From Dethiosulfatibacter sp. (GTDB lineage Bacteria; Bacillota; Clostridia; Tissierellales; Dethiosulfatibacteraceae): 7,698 bases of DNA. The stretch covers positions 1 to 7,698 of the forward strand of contig JAUVAG010000039.1 in NCBI GenBank assembly GCA_030591825.1, read 5' to 3'. This document shows, piece by piece, positions 1 through 6,798 of the stretch. Within the stretch, counting starts at the first letter, position 1. The number at the start of each line of letters is the position of its first letter. The notes beneath the pieces were generated by a model, which was not told the DNA's origin, did no database searches, and saw nothing but the letters and a program-made list of their open reading frames with translations. Made by a program: the position numbers and the translations under genes.

Positions 1-155
1 CCTGAAACTATACAGATATTGTCCTGGTCAAGACCAAGATTATCTATTGCTCTAGCAACTGCATGCATTATTATACCGTGTCCACATCCGGGGCACCAGA
101 TATGAGGAAGGTTTTCTTCTCTGAAATATTTTTGTACTAAACTACTTGCGTTCAT
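1..155 (-). CDS. korB: 2-oxoacid:ferredoxin oxidoreductase, beta subunit (partial, N-terminus only)
   Basis: Only the first 51 codons are in the window; the gene runs off the left edge. The beta subunit binds thiamine pyrophosphate and carries out the oxidative decarboxylation of a 2-oxoacid (probably 2-oxoglutarate) to the acyl-CoA in the cytoplasm, passing electrons to ferredoxin. The visible part has the family hallmark WCPGCGHG at residues 20-27 (Cys21 and Cys24), followed by the start of the IVSG segment expected to continue as the GIGC loop. The TPP-binding GDGD region would lie outside the window. The ATG overlaps the korA stop by one base (TAATG) and has a strong ribosome binding site, AAGGAGGT, at 162-169, so translation is probably coupled. 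Assignment to KorB rather than a pyruvate or branched-chain 2-oxoacid homologue rests mainly on the KorA partner. Confidence 0.85.
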   Translation of the reverse strand, partial: MNASSLVQKYFREENLPHIWCPGCGHGIIMHAVARAIDNLGLDQDNICIVS

Positions 156-1288
156 TATAATACCTCCTTAGTAAATTCATATAATTCACCAGGGTTTAAT
201 GGCTGTCCGTCTATTCTTCCGTAGAATTCAACCTGACAGTCAGCTGCTGCAACTCTTCTTACTTCACCAACATATTGTCCCATATTCATTTCAGGAACTA
301 TTACCAGCTTTACATTTTCAGTAAGATTTTTAAGTTGTTTTTCTGCCAAAGGCCAAATAGTAATAGGTCTGAACATTCCAGCTTTTATTCCTTCGCTTCT
401 TAACTTGAGTACCGTATCTTTTGCTGCTCTTGAAGTCGCTCCGAAAGCAACATAAGCAACCTCTGCATCTTCAAGCATGAATTCCTCGTACTTGACTATG
501 TCGTCAACATTGTTGTCTATCTTATCCATAAGTCTATGAAGTAAATCATGTGAAATCTTTGCATCAGTACTTGGGAATCCTGTCACATCATGTACAAGTC
601 CAGTAACATGGTATTTATATCCACTTCCAAAATCAGCCATAGGAGGAATAAGATCTTCATCAGGCTGGTATGCAAGATATTCATCTTTGCTGCCGTTTGG
701 TTTTTTTCTATCTATAATTTCTATTGAATCCTTAACTGACAAATCGACTTTTTCTCTCATATGTGCAATTATTTCATCTAATAGAAGTATAACCGGAGTT
801 CTATATTTTTCGGCCATATTGAATGCATCAATTGTAGTTGTATATATTTCCTGTACTGAGTTTGGATAAAGAGCTATTACAGGGTGGTCTCCGTGAGTTC
901 CCCATTTAGCCTGCATTATTTCCCCTTGCGCCGGAGATGTAGGCAATCCTGTACTAGGACCTCCTCTTTGTACGTTAACCACTACACATGGAATTTCTGC
1001 TATACATGCATAGCCAAAGTTTTCTTGTTTAAGTGAAAATCCAGGACCACTTGTAGCAGTCATTGACTTCTTACCTGTTAAGGATCCGCCAATAGTTGCA
1101 GCCATTCCTGCAATTTCATCTTCCATTTGGATAAAATGACCACCTACTGTAGGTAGTTTTTCAGCTGATAATTCCGCCAACTCAGTTGAAGGAGTAATAG
1201 GATATCCAGCATAGAAATTCATTCCTGCTGCAATAGCACCTTCAACACACGCTTCATTTCCTTGGAGTAATTTAATATTATTGCTCAT
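155..1288 (-). CDS. korA: 2-oxoglutarate (2-oxoacid):ferredoxin oxidoreductase, alpha subunit
   Basis: The 377-residue alpha subunit works with KorB, KorC and KorD to convert a 2-oxoacid plus CoA to acyl-CoA, CO2 and reduced ferredoxin. It has the family landmarks in order: YPITPSTE at 29-36, QMEDEIA at 54-60, TSGPG at 79-83, QRGGPSTGLPT at 107-117 and GDHP at 133-136. A C-terminal domain follows with FRPITIWP and EMNMGQ. The YPITPSTE form fits KorA; branched-chain VorB proteins usually read YPITPQNE. The length is normal for the family. The ATG has AGGAGGT at 1294-1300 with 5-nt spacing, and the gene overlaps the end of korD by 11 bases, so the two are probably translationally coupled. Substrate identity is inference: 2-oxoglutarate is most likely, but other 2-oxoacids cannot be excluded from sequence alone. 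In an anaerobe it could serve an incomplete citric acid cycle or amino acid fermentation. Confidence 0.9.
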   Translation of the reverse strand: MSNNIKLLQGNEACVEGAIAAGMNFYAGYPITPSTELAELSAEKLPTVGGHFIQMEDEIAGMAATIGGSLTGKKSMTATSGPGFSLKQENFGYACIAEIPCVVVNVQRGGPSTGLPTSPAQGEIMQAKWGTHGDHPVIALYPNSVQEIYTTTIDAFNMAEKYRTPVILLLDEIIAHMREKVDLSVKDSIEIIDRKKPNGSKDEYLAYQPDEDLIPPMADFGSGYKYHVTGLVHDVTGFPSTDAKISHDLLHRLMDKIDNNVDDIVKYEEFMLEDAEVAYVAFGATSRAAKDTVLKLRSEGIKAGMFRPITIWPLAEKQLKNLTENVKLVIVPEMNMGQYVGEVRRVAAADCQVEFYGRIDGQPLNPGELYEFTKEVL

Positions 1289-1484
1289 CAGATACCTCCT
1301 CTAAAAATATTGCCAGGTCAGGGCATCTCAGTTCACACATACCACACGATATACAATCATCTGGTCTTGTGATATCTATGATTCCGTTTTTCAATTCCAA
1401 AACATTTTTAGGACAGAATTCCACGCAAATTCCGCAACCTTTACACCATTTTTTATTAGTAACTACTTTTTTGGGCGTGCCCAT
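1278..1484 (-). CDS. korD: 2-oxoacid:ferredoxin oxidoreductase, 4Fe-4S ferredoxin-type delta subunit
   Basis: A 68-residue two-cluster ferredoxin that relays electrons from the TPP/2-oxoacid centre of the KorDABC complex. Two classical [4Fe-4S] motifs are present: C14-x2-C17-x2-C20-x3-C24-P and C44-x2-C47-x2-C50-x3-C54-P. The start is placed at the ATG at 1484 because AGGAGGT lies 6 nt upstream (1491-1497). An in-frame TTG at 1511 would add nine residues, but it has no ribosome binding site, would translate through the real one, and lies at about the predicted transcription start. The gene is first in the kor operon, directly behind a predicted promoter, and overlaps korA by 11 bases. Such a small protein could pass for a free ferredoxin; its fixed place ahead of korA and korB argues for a dedicated subunit. 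Confidence 0.85.
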   Translation of the reverse strand: MGTPKKVVTNKKWCKGCGICVEFCPKNVLELKNGIIDITRPDDCISCGMCELRCPDLAIFLEEVSDEQ

Positions 1485-1490
1485 ACAGCT

Positions 1491-1497
1491 ACCTCCT
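1491..1497 (-). promoter_or_regulatory. Ribosome binding site that fixes the korD start
   Basis: The minus strand reads AGGAGGT followed by 6 nt and ATG at 1484. This near-perfect Shine-Dalgarno sequence selects the internal ATG over the upstream in-frame TTG at 1511. Confidence 0.85.
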
Positions 1498-1515
1498 ATT
1501 AATAAATTCAACTAA

Positions 1516-1544
1516 ATAATAGCACTGTGAAATTTATTTTGCAA
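1516..1544 (-). promoter_or_regulatory. Predicted sigma-A type promoter of the kor operon
   Basis: On the minus strand a -35 box TTGCAA (1539-1544, 4 of 6 consensus) is followed by exactly 17 nt and a -10 box TATTAT (1516-1521, 5 of 6). TGC just before the -10 box makes it an extended -10 promoter. Transcription would start near 1509, giving a leader of about 25 nt that carries little more than the korD ribosome binding site. The position fits well: downstream of the terminator that closes the previous operon and directly ahead of korD. No -35 or -10 pair of equal quality was seen elsewhere in the gap. This is a sequence prediction only. Confidence 0.65.
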
Positions 1545-1555
1545 GAAAAATTTCA
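1528..1555. repeat. Inverted repeat TGAAATTT/AAATTTCA around the kor -35 box
   Basis: TGAAATTT at 1528-1535 and AAATTTCA at 1548-1555 are perfect 8-bp inverted arms with a 12-nt spacer. The spacer holds the -35 hexamer and one arm lies within the -35/-10 interval. A further AATTTCA occurs at 1560-1566. The placement suits a repressor operator, but the arms are AT-rich and no regulator can be named, so chance is a real alternative. Confidence 0.35.
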
Positions 1556-1645
1556 TGAGAATTTCAAATCGCAGGAAAGGTGTCATTCGTTGCAAAATAC
1601 ATGGCTAAACTACATTTTTACATATCCATCTGGCACTTTTTAACA

Positions 1646-1686
1646 AAAAAATGCATGACACATTTAAAATGTGTCATGCATTTTTT
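1646..1686. terminator. Rho-independent terminator closing the xerD-mnmM operon (symmetrical, potentially bidirectional)
   Basis: Positions 1646-1665 and 1667-1686 are perfect 20-bp inverted arms around base 1666. The inner core alternates GC and AT pairs (ATGCATGACACA), and the outer pairs are an A-run against a T-run. On the minus strand the core is followed by a run of seven T, as expected for an intrinsic terminator of the gene run to the right; on the plus strand it is followed by six T, so it could also stop antisense transcription entering the operon. The arm nearest the gene encodes the last six residues of the methyltransferase (KMHDTF), and its TAA stop (1664-1666) lies at the hairpin apex. 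The real loop will be 3 nt or more, because the innermost A-T pairs cannot close. Confidence 0.85.
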
Positions 1687-2239
1687 GAATTATAAATAGC
1701 TCCGGTGGATAATTATTAGTATTGATCAGTCGATGGTTTGCCACCTTGTATTTTTTGCTGTCAAGACAACTCAGGTATTCAAAGAGACTGTTTCTTTCAG
1801 TTGAATCATCATGTCCCAAATAAGCTGCAATGAAGATATAGCCTTTTTTTCTAAGGATTTCAAGAGCTGCTTCAACAGATTTTAAGGTTGTGTCAAAAGT
1901 GGTTGAAACTTCGCTTTTACTGTTTGGAAGGTAGCCTAGATTAAAAACTGCAAGGTCGATAGGACCATCGATAAAATCACCTATTTTACTGTGGCAATCC
2001 TTAATAATGACATAGTTGTCATAGGGGCAATTCCCTTCTAGTAGTTCAGTAGTAGCCTTTACAGCCTCTTCTTGAACGTCAAATGCAAACACTTTCCCCT
2101 TTCCCTTCATGATATTGCATAAAAATAAGGTGTCGTTTCCATTGCCGGCAGTACAGTCAACTGCAACCATGTCGTCTTTCATTAGGTTTTCTATCATGAA
2201 CTGGTAGTATCCTACTATATTGAAAAAGTTGATTTTCAC
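1664..2239 (-). CDS. mnmM: Class I SAM-dependent methyltransferase, YtqB/MnmM family (tRNA wobble uridine)
   Basis: This 191-residue protein matches the family once annotated as putative rRNA methylase (YtqB). The B. subtilis member is known to methylate nm5U34 to mnm5U34 in tRNA. Motif I (SAM binding) is DCTAGNGND at residues 28-36, and FAFDVQEEA at 51-59 contains the acidic residue that would hold the SAM ribose. The family signature FNLGYLP is at 99-105, and INTNNYPP near the C-terminus fits the family's INQxNxPP segment. The usual YHGH appears here as YLGH at 140-143, a comparison made from memory. Translation starts at a GTG overlapping the rluB TGA (GTGA), with AAGGA upstream, so it depends on rluB translation. 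It is last in the operon; its final codons form one arm of the terminator. The exact RNA target is inferred from the family. Confidence 0.8.
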   Translation of the reverse strand: MKINFFNIVGYYQFMIENLMKDDMVAVDCTAGNGNDTLFLCNIMKGKGKVFAFDVQEEAVKATTELLEGNCPYDNYVIIKDCHSKIGDFIDGPIDLAVFNLGYLPNSKSEVSTTFDTTLKSVEAALEILRKKGYIFIAAYLGHDDSTERNSLFEYLSCLDSKKYKVANHRLINTNNYPPELFIIQKMHDTF

Positions 2240-2952
2240 TTCAGTTCCTTCAAATATTTGATTTCATCATCGCTCAAATGTCTCCACTGTCCCAAGGGAA
2301 GTTCTCCAAGGCTTATTTCACCTACGGATATCCTCTTTAAGGATACAACTCTGAAATCAAACTTTTCAAACATTTTTCTGATTTGTCTATTCCGTCCTTC
2401 AAGGATGGAAACTTTCAATACTGATTTCCTTCCGTCATCGCTCACAAAGGCTACCTTGCAGGGTCTAGTCCTGTAATTGTCTATATACATTCCCTTTTCA
2501 AGCTTTTCTATTGTTTCATCATCAATGAGACCATTAATTTTGACCACATAGGTTTTATAAATATTATGTTTTGGATGGGTGAGCCTGTAAGTAAGGTCCC
2601 CATCGTTTGTAAGTATGATTAGGCCACTTGAAGCATAATCAAGTCTTCCAACTGGATAAATCCTTTCTTCAATATCAACAAGATCCACTACGGAAGGTCT
2701 GCTAAACTGGTCTTTTACAGTAGTTATATACTTTACAGGCTTGTTTAAAAGGATGTATTGCATTTTTTCTTCAAGACCTATGGTCTTTCCTTCCACTTCT
2801 ACAACATCTTCAGAAATATCAACCTGAGTACCAGGTTCCTTTATAATTTCTCCATTGATTTTTACTTTTCCTTCAAATATTAATTCATCAGCCTTTCTTC
2901 TGGATGTATATCCTGAATTGCTGATGAATTTATTTAATCGCATTTTATTCAT
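2236..2952 (-). CDS. rluB: Ribosomal large subunit pseudouridine synthase B family protein
   Basis: A 238-residue member of the RsuA/RluB/E/F pseudouridine synthases, which isomerise a specific uridine in rRNA; RluB acts on helix 80 of 23S rRNA. An S4 RNA-binding domain occupies about residues 4-50 (MRLNKFISNSGYTSRRKADE). The catalytic domain follows with VGRLDYASSGL, where Asp105 is the nucleophile, then LTNDGDLTYRLTHP and YKTYVV. The C-terminal ILEGRNRQIRKMF (183-195) and LKRISVGEISLGELPLG complete the family pattern. The length is normal. The ATG follows the scpB TAA without a gap (TAAATG) and has only a weak GAGAG-type ribosome binding site, so it is probably coupled to scpB. An alternative ATG three codons in has no better site. 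rluB downstream of scpAB is a recurring arrangement in Firmicutes. The RluB rather than RsuA assignment rests on context and overall similarity. Confidence 0.9.
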   Translation of the reverse strand: MNKMRLNKFISNSGYTSRRKADELIFEGKVKINGEIIKEPGTQVDISEDVVEVEGKTIGLEEKMQYILLNKPVKYITTVKDQFSRPSVVDLVDIEERIYPVGRLDYASSGLIILTNDGDLTYRLTHPKHNIYKTYVVKINGLIDDETIEKLEKGMYIDNYRTRPCKVAFVSDDGRKSVLKVSILEGRNRQIRKMFEKFDFRVVSLKRISVGEISLGELPLGQWRHLSDDEIKYLKELK

Positions 2953-3507
2953 TTAATCACTCTCATTCATTATATTTTCTACATTTTCAATATTTTCTTC
3001 AAAGCTTAGTTCGGGAAGGTTTTCTATGGATTCAAGACCGAAGTGCGAGAGAAAGTGGTCTGTAGTTCCATAAATACTAGGCTTTCCCGGTTTGTCCAAC
3101 TTGCCCTTTATGGCAATGAGCTTCTTATCCACCAAACTCCTAAGTATATAGTCGGATTTCACTCCTCTTATCTGGTCTATTTCTATTTTTGTTACTGGCT
3201 GTTTGTAGGCTATAATGGACAAAGCTTCCAAAGCCGAATGAGAAAGACTGTTCCTCGTATTAGGTTTGAATAGCTGGTTAATATAGGTGAAGTTTTCATC
3301 CTTTGTCTTGAGCTGATACATTTCATTGGCCTTTTTCAAGACTATTCCCCTGTTTTCTGCTTCATATTCTTCAGCCATTTCAGAAAGGATATTTTTTGTC
3401 ATTGAAGGTTTTATATTTAGTATCTTGCTTATTTCACCAATTTTTATGGGTTCGCCCCAGGCAAATAATATGCTTTCAATTATACTTTTCATCCTGTTTT
3501 TATCCAT
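2953..3507 (-). CDS. scpB: Segregation and condensation protein B
   Basis: ScpB is the dimeric winged-helix (kite) subunit that binds the ScpA linker in the SMC-ScpAB complex, which compacts and segregates the nucleoid. The N-terminal winged helix covers about residues 5-75. The second contains the family block LSHSALEALSIIAYKQPVT (88-106), EIDQIRGV, then PGKPSIYGTTDHFL and HFGL (140-158), with LPEL after it. The C-terminal tail is acidic and short. The start is placed at the ATG at 3507, which has AAGGTGG (3513-3519) 5 nt upstream, giving 184 residues. An in-frame GTG at 3516 would add three residues, but it lies within that ribosome binding site and has none of its own. It follows scpA after 40 nt and abuts rluB. 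The family assignment is secure. Confidence 0.93.
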   Translation of the reverse strand: MDKNRMKSIIESILFAWGEPIKIGEISKILNIKPSMTKNILSEMAEEYEAENRGIVLKKANEMYQLKTKDENFTYINQLFKPNTRNSLSHSALEALSIIAYKQPVTKIEIDQIRGVKSDYILRSLVDKKLIAIKGKLDKPGKPSIYGTTDHFLSHFGLESIENLPELSFEENIENVENIMNESD

Positions 3508-3512
3508 AATAG

Positions 3513-3519
3513 CCACCTT
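3513..3519 (-). promoter_or_regulatory. Ribosome binding site that fixes the scpB start
   Basis: AAGGTGG on the minus strand, 5 nt before the ATG at 3507, supports that start over the GTG at 3516, which overlaps the site itself. Confidence 0.7.
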
Positions 3520-3547
3520 ATGTCCATTTTGGGTAGTTAATTTTCGC

Positions 3548-4267
3548 CTAACTTACACTATCTTTAATAAGATATATTTCTCCAAAGGTATAGTCCTGAA
3601 CAAGCCTAAGATTTTTCAGCTTTGACATTTCAAGAATGCTCAGGAATACAGTTACAATGAATTTTCTTGACTTGTTGGAAGAAAAAATATCCCTGATGCT
3701 TATTTTTTTTAATATATCAAGTTTTTCATTTATTATATCCATACAGTCGTTTATGGTAAACTCATCTTTTTGAATTTCAAAAATAATTTCTTCAGGCTCA
3801 TTGTCCTTGCAGTTTTTCAAAAGGTTCTGGAATGTATACATTAGATCGTACACGCTTATTTCCTCAAACAAAAGCTGTTCATTAAAATTGGAATCATACT
3901 GGATTTCTTCAGCCGGTTTTCCAACAAATTCCTTCTCCTTGTCTTCCTTTGTCTTTAGGAGTTCCGAAACACTTTTGTATACCTTATACTCTAGTAGCTG
4001 GCTGACAAGGTCTTCTCTTGGGTCTTCAACCCCTTCCTTTCTGGGAAGAAGCATCTTGGACTTTATTTCAAGAAGTGTGGAAGCCATGAGTATGAATTCG
4101 CTGGTTACATCCATGTCCAGATCTTGAAGGGTATCTACGTAGCCAATATACTGTTCAGTTATTTCATATATTGGTATGTCGTAAATATCCACTTCATTTG
4201 ACTCGATTAAATAAAAAAGGAGATCAAAGGGACCGTGGAACTTATTGAGATGAACTATATACTTCAA
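3548..4267 (-). CDS. scpA: Segregation and condensation protein A (kleisin)
   Basis: This 239-residue kleisin bridges the SMC head domains and recruits ScpB in the bacterial condensin. The N-terminal domain is typical, with FHGPFDLLFYLIE at 10-22 and NEVDIYDIPIYEITEQY at 24-40. LMASTLLEIKSKMLLP (60-75) and LVSQLLEYKVYKSV follow. The middle, about residues 100-150, is charged and variable, as expected for the linker, and a C-terminal winged helix (about 165-235) ends with the segment containing VQDYTFGEIYLI. It starts at a TTG whose last two bases begin the TGA stop of pdp (TTGA); the site upstream, AAGGAAGGTAG, is moderate. The family's N-terminal pattern begins right at this codon, which supports the unusual start. 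Initiation is likely coupled to pdp. A 40-nt spacer separates its stop from the scpB start, with no convincing promoter. Confidence 0.93.
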   Translation of the reverse strand: MKYIVHLNKFHGPFDLLFYLIESNEVDIYDIPIYEITEQYIGYVDTLQDLDMDVTSEFILMASTLLEIKSKMLLPRKEGVEDPREDLVSQLLEYKVYKSVSELLKTKEDKEKEFVGKPAEEIQYDSNFNEQLLFEEISVYDLMYTFQNLLKNCKDNEPEEIIFEIQKDEFTINDCMDIINEKLDILKKISIRDIFSSNKSRKFIVTVFLSILEMSKLKNLRLVQDYTFGEIYLIKDSVS

Positions 4268-5607
4268 TTCACTACCTTCCTTCTTAGGTCTGTAAAGCCC
4301 AACTCGTCTACAAGACCTATTATTGTTTCCTTTCTAGATACTGGACTGTCGCTGAAAATATAAGAATCCATAAACATATCTCTCAATTCTTCTTCAATTC
4401 CATTTCTGTCCGTATAAACCGTACCTAGCAGTTCACCTTTTTTAACCTGGTTTCCCGTTTTTTTACAAAGGAAAATTCCGGCGGAATAATTTATTTCTGA
4501 TTCTTTTGTCTCCCTACCTGCACCAGACATCAAGGAACAGATACCTATCTTTTCGGCATCTATTGCTTCAATATAACCGTCTTCAGGAGAAACCATTCCA
4601 TAAGAATATGTTGAAGAATTGAATTTATTTGTTTCATCAATATATTCAATATTTCCACCTTGAGAAGATATGAACTCTCTGAATTTTTCAAGTGATTTGC
4701 CAGATTCAAGAACTTCATTTGTCTTTAATCTGCCTTCTTCAATATTTGATACTATTCCCGTAAGCTTAAGCATAACAGAATTAAGGAATATACAAAGCTC
4801 TGTGAAATCTTCAGGTCCATTGCCCTTCATCGTATTTACTGCTTCAATAACTTCCAGTGAATTTCCTACTGCCTTGCCAAGGGGTTCTTCCATGTTTGTA
4901 AGTACGACACCTACATTTCTGTTAAAGCCCTTGCCTATGCTTACCATGGTTTCAGCAAGTTTTACAGCATGATCTATATCTTTCATGAAGGCGCCGCTGC
5001 CTATCTTTACATCAAGTATTATATTATCGGCTCCAGATGCTATTTTTTTCGACATAATGGAGCTGGCAATCAATGATATATTGTCAACTGTTGCAGTTAC
5101 ATCTCTCAAGGCATAAAGCTTCTTATCTGCAGGAACCAGGTTTGCTGTCTGCCCTGCTATTGCAAAGCCAACACTGTTAACTACAGAAAACATTTCTTCC
5201 TTTGTAAGGTTGATGTTGAATCCTGGAATAGATTCAAGCTTGTCCAAGGTACCTCCAGTATGTCCAAGGCCCCTTCCTGACATTTTAGAAACTTTAAGTC
5301 CGCAGGATGCCATAAGTGGTAGAAGTACAAGAGATGTCTTGTCTCCAACACCGCCAGTACTGTGTTTGTCCGCTGTTATTCCTTTTATATGGGAAAGGTC
5401 CACCACATCTCCTGAATTTATCATTGCTTCAGTAAGGTCTATGGTTTCTTCAAGGTCCATTCCCTTGAAGTATATGGCCATGAGAAGTGATGATATTTGA
5501 TAGTCCGGAATATCGCCGGAAACATATCCTTCAATTATATAATTTATTTCTTCCTTTGAAAGCTTTACTCCATGCTTCTTCTTGGTTATCAAATCATAAA
5601 CTCTCAT
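4264..5607 (-). CDS. pdp: Pyrimidine-nucleoside phosphorylase
   Basis: This 447-residue enzyme reversibly cleaves uridine, thymidine and deoxyuridine with phosphate to the free base and (deoxy)ribose-1-phosphate. The phosphate-binding motif DKHSTGGVGDK begins at Asp80 (Lys81, Ser83, Thr84). The pyrimidine-binding residues of the Geobacillus enzyme are all present at the same numbers: Arg168 in ALRD, and Ser183 and Lys187 in ASSIMSKK. The alpha-domain start MRVYDLITKKKHG, SGRGLGHTGGTLDKLESI (110-127) and LDVKIGSGAFMK are textbook, and the C-terminal PYNP domain (about 350-420) is complete. Broad pyrimidine specificity (Pdp) rather than strict thymidine phosphorylase (DeoA) is inferred from the firmicute setting. 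It starts 4 nt after deoB; its ribosome binding site AGGAG lies inside the last deoB codons. DeoB, just upstream, uses its sugar-phosphate product. Confidence 0.93.
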   Translation of the reverse strand: MRVYDLITKKKHGVKLSKEEINYIIEGYVSGDIPDYQISSLLMAIYFKGMDLEETIDLTEAMINSGDVVDLSHIKGITADKHSTGGVGDKTSLVLLPLMASCGLKVSKMSGRGLGHTGGTLDKLESIPGFNINLTKEEMFSVVNSVGFAIAGQTANLVPADKKLYALRDVTATVDNISLIASSIMSKKIASGADNIILDVKIGSGAFMKDIDHAVKLAETMVSIGKGFNRNVGVVLTNMEEPLGKAVGNSLEVIEAVNTMKGNGPEDFTELCIFLNSVMLKLTGIVSNIEEGRLKTNEVLESGKSLEKFREFISSQGGNIEYIDETNKFNSSTYSYGMVSPEDGYIEAIDAEKIGICSLMSGAGRETKESEINYSAGIFLCKKTGNQVKKGELLGTVYTDRNGIEEELRDMFMDSYIFSDSPVSRKETIIGLVDELGFTDLRRKVVN

Positions 5608-5611
5608 AATA

Positions 5612-6787
5612 TCAGCTCCTGACCAGATCTTTTAATATGCTTTTACTTTCAATATCATTTTCAATATTGAATATATCCAGCACAGTACTTGCGATGGTAT
5701 TGAATCCCTTCATTGTTTTCATATCAGTTGAAATTATATTTTTACAGTAACACAATAGAGGAACATATTCTCTTGAATGGTCTGTACTATCCGTTGATGG
5801 ATCGCATCCGTGATCTGCAGTTATCATCAATAGGTCGTCATCTTTCATTGCTGCAAGTATTTCAGGAAGCTTTGAATCAAAATATTTCAACGCTTCACCG
5901 TAGCCTTGCACATTGTTTCGGTGACCATACAGCATGTCAAAATCCACAAGATTTGTAAATATGAGTCCTTTTGACTCGTTTTTGATTTCATCTATTGTTG
6001 CTTCTACTCCATCTTTATTGTTTGTAGTATGAAGTGCCTTGGTTATTCCAACATGGGCAAAAATGTCTTCGATTTTTCCTATTGCTACAACATCAAGTCC
6101 ATTCTCCTTAAGAAGATCAAGCATTGTCTTCCTAGTAGGAGGTAGTGAAAAGTCCCTTCTGTTTTCAGTTCTCTTTAAAGAACCTGGGCTTCCTTCAAAA
6201 GGTCTTGCTATGACTCTTCCAACGCCATGCTTTCCAGCAAGCATCTTTCTTGCTTTTTTGCATATGTCATAGAGCTCCTCAAGAGGCACTATATCCTCGT
6301 GGGCTGCAATCTGGAAAACACTGTCAGCGGAAGTATATATGATGAGTTTTCCTGTTTCCATATGCTCCCTGCCTAGTTCTTCAATTATTTCAGTACCGGA
6401 AGCAGTTTTGTTTCCTAGGTATCCTCTTCCTGATTTCTTGACGAATTCATCCATTACTTCATCCGGAAATCCATTGGGATATGTAGGGAACGAATCTTCA
6501 GATATTATTCCTGCTATTTCCCAGTGGCCTGTTGTTGTGTCCTTGCCATTTGACAGTTCCAGAAGTCTTCCATATATACCATTTGTTATAATATCATAAT
6601 TCTTTATATCTTCAAGTCCTAGAATATAGGTTAAACCCATCTTTTCAAGATTTTCAAGATGGAAATCCTCATTCCCTTCATAGACATGAAGAATTGTATT
6701 ACTGTTTTCATCTCCGTAATCAACGGCATCGGGCATTGCCCCCACACCTACACTATCTAAAACTATAAGAATAACTCTGTTAAACAT
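5612..6787 (-). CDS. deoB: Phosphopentomutase
   Basis: This 391-residue phosphopentomutase interconverts ribose-1-phosphate and ribose-5-phosphate (and the deoxy forms), linking nucleoside breakdown to central carbon metabolism. It belongs to the alkaline phosphatase superfamily with two Mn ions. Residues matching the B. cereus metal ligands are in place: Asp11 (VLDSVGVG), Asp284 and His289 ([11 protein letters not shown]), Asp325 and His326 (ITADHGCD), and His337 (DHSRE). The phosphoacceptor threonine lies in KDTTTGHWE (Thr84-86). The cap domain fills about residues 95-220. The length is typical. The ATG has a perfect AAGGAGGT at 6793-6800, which overlaps the TAA stop of the recombinase gene, so translation is coupled. 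xerD followed by deoB (drm) is a conserved Firmicute pair; B. subtilis has ripX-drm. Confidence 0.97.
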   Translation of the reverse strand: MFNRVILIVLDSVGVGAMPDAVDYGDENSNTILHVYEGNEDFHLENLEKMGLTYILGLEDIKNYDIITNGIYGRLLELSNGKDTTTGHWEIAGIISEDSFPTYPNGFPDEVMDEFVKKSGRGYLGNKTASGTEIIEELGREHMETGKLIIYTSADSVFQIAAHEDIVPLEELYDICKKARKMLAGKHGVGRVIARPFEGSPGSLKRTENRRDFSLPPTRKTMLDLLKENGLDVVAIGKIEDIFAHVGITKALHTTNNKDGVEATIDEIKNESKGLIFTNLVDFDMLYGHRNNVQGYGEALKYFDSKLPEILAAMKDDDLLMITADHGCDPSTDSTDHSREYVPLLCYCKNIISTDMKTMKGFNTIASTVLDIFNIENDIESKSILKDLVRS

Positions 6788-6798
6788 ATGTTACCTCC

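Noticed and set aside
155..1288. Reading the alpha subunit as VorB (branched-chain 2-oxoacid oxidoreductase) or as a pyruvate:ferredoxin oxidoreductase subunit
   Set aside because: The YPITPSTE motif and the korD-korA-korB order fit KorA better than the YPITPQNE form of VorB. The separate alpha and beta subunits do not fit the single-chain pyruvate enzyme common in Clostridia. Substrate remains unproven.
1485..1511. An upstream TTG start for korD at 1511
   Set aside because: It has no ribosome binding site, would translate through the perfect AGGAGGT used by the ATG at 1484, and lies at about the predicted transcription start.
3508..3516. An upstream GTG start for scpB at 3516
   Set aside because: It overlaps the AAGGTGG site that serves the ATG at 3507 and has no site of its own.
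5912..5940. A promoter-like pair on the minus strand, TTGACA and AACAAT with a 17-nt spacer, inside deoB
   Set aside because: The TTGACA overlaps codons for the conserved metal-binding segment DFDMLYGH, the -10 box is poor, and no gene starts shortly downstream. It is best explained as coding sequence.
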